Assembly: GCF_020687505.1 (NCBI RefSeq)
Contig: NZ_JAJEQT010000002.1
Origin: Coprococcus_C hominis
GTDB taxonomy: Bacteria > Bacillota > Clostridia > Lachnospirales > Lachnospiraceae
Reading direction: 5' to 3' (one strand)
DNA length: 64,000 bases
Position 1 is the first letter of the stretch. Every line of letters starts with the position of its first letter. Below the pieces are notes generated by a model, which saw only the letters and a list, made by a program, of their open reading frames with translations, had not been told where the DNA came from and did no database searches. A program made the position numbers and the translations under genes. Shown piece after piece: positions 60,809 to 64,000 of this stretch.

Positions 60809-61918
60809 ATGAAGAAAATAAAGATATATTCATTTTTTTCTGGATGTGGATTGTTAGATCTAGGAATGGAGAAGGCTGGTTTTGATATTGTAATGGTATC
60901 TGAAAAATATTTGCCTTTTTTAAATGCTTATAAATATTCAAGAAAAAAAATGAAAATGGAAGAACCAGAACATGGTTATTTTAATGATGATATAGCTGAT
61001 TATCTTCAGTCGGATTCGGTGTTAGAGAAATTTGTTAAGAAAGATAGTAAAGATAATATAATTGGTTTTATTGGTGGACCTCCATGTCCGGATTTTTCAA
61101 CTGCAGGGAAAAATAAAGGAGTAAACGGAGATAATGGGAAATTAACGAAAACATATTTTGACTTAATTTCAAAAATGAAACCAGATTTTTTTGTGTTTGA
61201 AAATGTTAAAGGCTTGTGGAAGACCAAGAAACACAGAGAATTTTATGATAAGATGTATCGAAAAATGAAACGAAGAGGGTATTATATTATAGATAAACTT
61301 GTTAATTCCTTAGAATATGGCGTTCCTCAAGAGAGAGAAAGAGTCATAATGATAGGAATAAAGTGCACTGGTAAGGCCGAAAAGGAAAAAATCCAGAAAT
61401 TAGTACAGAATTTTAATTGGGGGGTATCAAAATACAATTCGTTGGAGGTTATTAAGAATATGGAATGGCCTACCACAGATGTGTTTAATGAAAATGAAAT
61501 TAAAATGGAGCCGGAAGGTATAGATAAGGAACTTACAATTCAGTATTGGTTTGAAAAAAATTGTGTGGAACAACATGCAAACGCAAATGACTTCTTCAAA
61601 CCGAAAGCAGGATTAAATCGAATGCAGACTATAGATGAAGGGGATGTTTCTAGAAAATCTTATAAGAGATTGCATCGGTGGAGATATTCGCCAACAGCGG
61701 CATATGGAAATAACGAAGTACATTTACATCCATATAAAGCAAGAAGATTAAGTGTAGCAGAAGTATTAGCAATACAGTCTGTTCCTAAAGAATTTGAATT
61801 GCCTAAAGAAATGTCGTTAACAGATATGTTTAAAACAGTTGGAAATGGAGTACCTGTCTTAATGGCAGAGAAGATAGCTGTTGAATTAAATAAATTACTA
61901 AAAGCATATTTTATGTAG
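60809..61918 (+). CDS. DNA (cytosine-5) methyltransferase 2
   Basis: A 369-residue C5-methyltransferase. Motif I is FFSGCGLLDLGMEKAGF, motif IV GGPPCPDFS with the catalytic Cys, VI FVFENVKGLW, VIII VPQERERVIMIG, IX RRLSVAEVLAIQSVPKEF and X TVGNGVPVLMAEKIA. It differs clearly from the first enzyme of the locus, so the two probably recognise different strands or sites. ATG 60809 is taken, although the GGAGG visible upstream lies 22 bases away. A TTG at 60779 in frame is the alternative. Very AT-rich coding. Confidence 0.9.
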   Translation: MKKIKIYSFFSGCGLLDLGMEKAGFDIVMVSEKYLPFLNAYKYSRKKMKMEEPEHGYFNDDIADYLQSDSVLEKFVKKDSKDNIIGFIGGPPCPDFSTAGKNKGVNGDNGKLTKTYFDLISKMKPDFFVFENVKGLWKTKKHREFYDKMYRKMKRRGYYIIDKLVNSLEYGVPQERERVIMIGIKCTGKAEKEKIQKLVQNFNWGVSKYNSLEVIKNMEWPTTDVFNENEIKMEPEGIDKELTIQYWFEKNCVEQHANANDFFKPKAGLNRMQTIDEGDVSRKSYKRLHRWRYSPTAAYGNNEVHLHPYKARRLSVAEVLAIQSVPKEFELPKEMSLTDMFKTVGNGVPVLMAEKIAVELNKLLKAYFM

Positions 61919-61932
61919 AAAGGAAATCAGGA

Positions 61933-62550
61933 ATGGTATATACAGAAGAAAATATCAAAGAAGATTTATTAAACTGTAGTGTCAAGGAATTTTATATGAA
62001 ATACTTGTTAAGAGCTGATAATTGGTATTTTGAAAAAGTTTTGGGAATTAATGAAAAAGATATTATTCATGCTGTTGATGATTTTAAAATGTTGGTTAGT
62101 GATGCTATGGGCATAGGTTTTAACAATGTTGTTATGGTTGGCAGTGCAAAAACTGGTTATAGTTTATCTCCTAAGAAATTCTTAAAATCATTTTCTGATG
62201 AGGAAGAATGTAGGTCTGACATTGATATAGCAGTTGTTTCGCCCCAATTGTTTGATTATTTTTGGAAGTTATTTAGAGAGTCATATGACGTTACAAAAGA
62301 GGGGCTGTATAGGTATATTTGTAGAGGGATTTATCGTGGGTATATATCAGATATAGACCTGTACAATATAGATAATTGTCGTGTGAAATGGTTGGAATTA
62401 AGTAATGAAGCCACAAGACAATTGCAGAGAAAAATGTATTTTAAACATGAAATCCATTATAGAATCTATAGGGATTGGAAAGATATGGAAGAATATCATA
62501 TTCAAGCTATTGAAAATTTGAAAGGAGTTGCAGGAAATTATGGGAAATAA
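61933..62550 (+). CDS. Nucleotidyltransferase-fold protein
   Basis: A 205-residue protein. VVMVGSAKTGYSLSPKKF and CRSDIDIAVVSPQLFDYFW form the GS...DxD signature of the nucleotidyltransferase superfamily (metal-binding Asp pair near 93-95). A third acidic residue may be in YISDIDLYN. It overlaps the downstream DUF262 gene by 11 bp. Such proteins occur as minimal nucleotidyltransferases in toxin-antitoxin and defence systems, where they modify a partner or tRNA. The role here is inferred from context. The gene is AT-rich like its neighbours. Confidence 0.75.
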   Translation: MVYTEENIKEDLLNCSVKEFYMKYLLRADNWYFEKVLGINEKDIIHAVDDFKMLVSDAMGIGFNNVVMVGSAKTGYSLSPKKFLKSFSDEEECRSDIDIAVVSPQLFDYFWKLFRESYDVTKEGLYRYICRGIYRGYISDIDLYNIDNCRVKWLELSNEATRQLQRKMYFKHEIHYRIYRDWKDMEEYHIQAIENLKGVAGNYGK

Positions 62551-63670
62551 GTTTACAAGAAATACAATGAAAATAACAGCAATATATAACGGGTTTAAAG
62601 ATGGAACATTAGTAGTTGACAGAACATATCAGAGAAAAACTGTTTGGGGTGTAAAAGATAATATAAGATTAATAGAAACAATATTGCTTAAATTGATTAT
62701 TCCAGAGATATTCCTGTGGGATTTTGATACAGATCCAAATAATGGTGCAACAATAACACATATTGTCGATGGACAGCAAAGAATCAATGCTATATTTGAT
62801 TTTATTGCAGGAAAGTATAAGTTACAAAAAAAGTATTTGACAGACAATGAAATAATAGATGAGTATGGTGATAAATATTTTGAAGATTTAGATGATAATA
62901 CAAAAAAATCTATATGGTCTTATGAGATGTCTATAATTTATTTAGATAAAGATTTTTCAATTGAAGAAGTAAGAAAGATGTTTTATCGACTTAACTTAAC
63001 AGATTATAATTTGAATGAACAAGAGAAAAGAAATAGTCTGAATAGTAAATTTGGAACAATTTCAGAAGAATTGGCTAATGAAGAATTTTGGAGCGATTAT
63101 AAAGTCTTTAGTCCACGAGATGTGAGAAGGATGCAAGACATAGAATATTGTAGCAGTATTTTGATATTAGCCCGCGAAGGTATAATAGATCAGACAAAAA
63201 ATGAGAGATTGGACCAAGTTTATAAAGAATTTTGTGAGGATTATAAAGACGCAGAATCCGATGTTCAAAAGGTTCATAGGGCAATGGAACTGATTAAAAA
63301 AATAACAAATGGAGAGACTAATGGTTTTGTTAATAAAAAAATTCAAATGTATACTTTATTTAGTGTAATGTTTGATTTTGTAGAAAATAACATAGATGTC
63401 TCTGAAAGTGTTATTCAGATGTTTTTGACCTTTGAACAATGCTACACTATATTTAAAAACGAATATGATTTGCAAGGAGAAACGGAAGAGGAAAGAAAGG
63501 TACTTGAGTATCTTAAAAAGTACAAATTAGCGTCATCAGAAGGTGTAAATAAATTAAGTAATAGAATGATTCGTTTTGAAGTACTTAAAAAAATATTATT
63601 ACAGTTTGATTCCATTGAATCAAAAGTTTTTGAATTGATAAAACAAAGAATGGAAGAATTAGTTGAATAA
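62540..63670 (+). CDS. DUF262 (ParB/GmrSD-like) protein
   Basis: A 376-residue protein. The N-terminal DUF262 domain has VVDRTYQRKTVWG, LLKLIIPEIFLWDF and the hallmark THIVDGQQRINAIFDFI near residue 75 (DGQQR). FYRLNLTDYNLNEQEKRN follows as in the family. The C-terminal half is helical with no HNH motif (DUF1524), so it differs from full GmrSD restriction proteins. The domain is related to ParB/sulfiredoxin nucleotidases. The start overlaps the nucleotidyltransferase gene, pointing to a two-gene unit. ATG 62540 has AGGA and AAAGGAG upstream. Confidence 0.85.
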   Translation: MGNKFTRNTMKITAIYNGFKDGTLVVDRTYQRKTVWGVKDNIRLIETILLKLIIPEIFLWDFDTDPNNGATITHIVDGQQRINAIFDFIAGKYKLQKKYLTDNEIIDEYGDKYFEDLDDNTKKSIWSYEMSIIYLDKDFSIEEVRKMFYRLNLTDYNLNEQEKRNSLNSKFGTISEELANEEFWSDYKVFSPRDVRRMQDIEYCSSILILAREGIIDQTKNERLDQVYKEFCEDYKDAESDVQKVHRAMELIKKITNGETNGFVNKKIQMYTLFSVMFDFVENNIDVSESVIQMFLTFEQCYTIFKNEYDLQGETEEERKVLEYLKKYKLASSEGVNKLSNRMIRFEVLKKILLQFDSIESKVFELIKQRMEELVE

Positions 63671-63711
63671 AATGTATTTTGAATATTTGAGAATGAAAGG
63701 AAGGGAAGCAA

Positions 63712-64000
63712 ATGCCTAATATTTTTGACCTTTCACAATTTGATGAATACAGAGAAGATAACAGAAGAGAAGTAAAAAAAGCAGAGGGCGGTTTGCCAGT
63801 TTCTTTGTGGGATACCTATTCTTCCTTTGCGAACTGTTATGGTGGAGTTATTATTCTTGGAGTTAAAGAAAATAAAGATGGTAGTTGGAGAACTACCGGT
63901 CTCCGGAATGCATCTAAGCTTCGTAAGGAATTTTGGGATAATATGAACAATCCCAAGAAGGTAAGCATCAATCTCCTGTCAGAAGATGATGTTCAGACTT
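63712..64000 (+). CDS. AlbA_2/Schlafen-type ATP-binding protein (partial)
   Basis: The gene begins with ATG after AAAGGAAGGG and runs off the window end; 96 codons are visible. Visible motifs are REDNRREVKKAEGGLPVSLW and SFANCYGGVIILGVKE, the signature of the AlbA_2 (divergent AAA-4, Schlafen-like) domain, which usually lies at the N-terminus of regulators or defence proteins. It follows the DUF262 gene by 41 bp and may belong to the same transcript. What lies downstream is not known. Confidence 0.75.
   Translation, partial: MPNIFDLSQFDEYREDNRREVKKAEGGLPVSLWDTYSSFANCYGGVIILGVKENKDGSWRTTGLRNASKLRKEFWDNMNNPKKVSINLLSEDDVQT

Noticed and set aside
1..64000. tRNA, rRNA and CRISPR loci
   Set aside because: No cloverleaf-like segment, rRNA motif or spaced direct-repeat array was noticed by eye; a dedicated scan was not possible.

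Overview
The window is a chromosomal segment of a Firmicute, most likely a gut member of the Lachnospiraceae (class Clostridia). This rests on the clostridial-style L10 leader, a DUF6465-like Lys/Ala-rich protein, an Amt-PII fusion, a PPi-type phosphofructokinase, a FolB-FolK fusion, AGGAGG-type ribosome binding sites and frequent TTG/GTG starts. No rRNA, tRNA or CRISPR array was found.

Layout. 1-2537: end of glutamate synthase (gltB partial, gltD). 2538-3157: a gene-free gap filled by two long imperfect hairpins. 3158-5951: divergent phosphofructokinase and galE. 5952-6375: a decayed small gene. 6376-9651: DUF342 (FapA-like) repeat protein plus a response regulator with an HD-GYP domain. 9979-16922: nitrogen-related genes (Amt-PII fusion, stand-alone P-II) with an acyltransferase, a histone-tail-like protein, proC, a glycerophosphodiesterase and clpX. 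17099-19757: poorly known surface or small proteins. 19908-22779: polysaccharide deacetylase, folC, HD-domain protein. 23140-28721: polar amino acid ABC importer, cytidylate-kinase-like protein, class III aminotransferase and iron alcohol dehydrogenase. 28982-30701: folP and folB-folK. 30788-31020: another long hairpin with the same 108-nt core as the one after gltD. 31045-36215: ppx-ppk and an AzgA-type purine permease. 36460-41630: clpB, a GH13 enzyme and a cell wall amidase. 41650-55545: L10 leader, rplJ-rplL, rpoB-rpoC, rpsL-rpsG-fusA and tuf.

Directly after the tuf terminator an accessory island begins and runs off the end. It has an autoregulated XRE regulator divergent from an orphan gene, a further long hairpin, then an AT-rich restriction-modification and defence block: XRE, C5-cytosine methyltransferase, FokI/AlwI-like endonuclease, a possible DNA-binding accessory protein, Vsr-like nuclease, second C5-methyltransferase, a nucleotidyltransferase overlapping a DUF262 protein, and an AlbA_2/Schlafen-type protein cut by the window end.

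The most unusual signals are four long (about 220-255 nt) imperfect hairpins in intergenic regions. Two share a nearly identical 108-nt core while their outer arms differ in sequence but still pair. That pattern fits a structured RNA family or a hairpin-shaped mobile repeat. Also notable are an amidase gene whose start codon follows a terminator hairpin that contains its only plausible ribosome binding site, and the two-methyltransferase type IIS-like restriction locus with Vsr.
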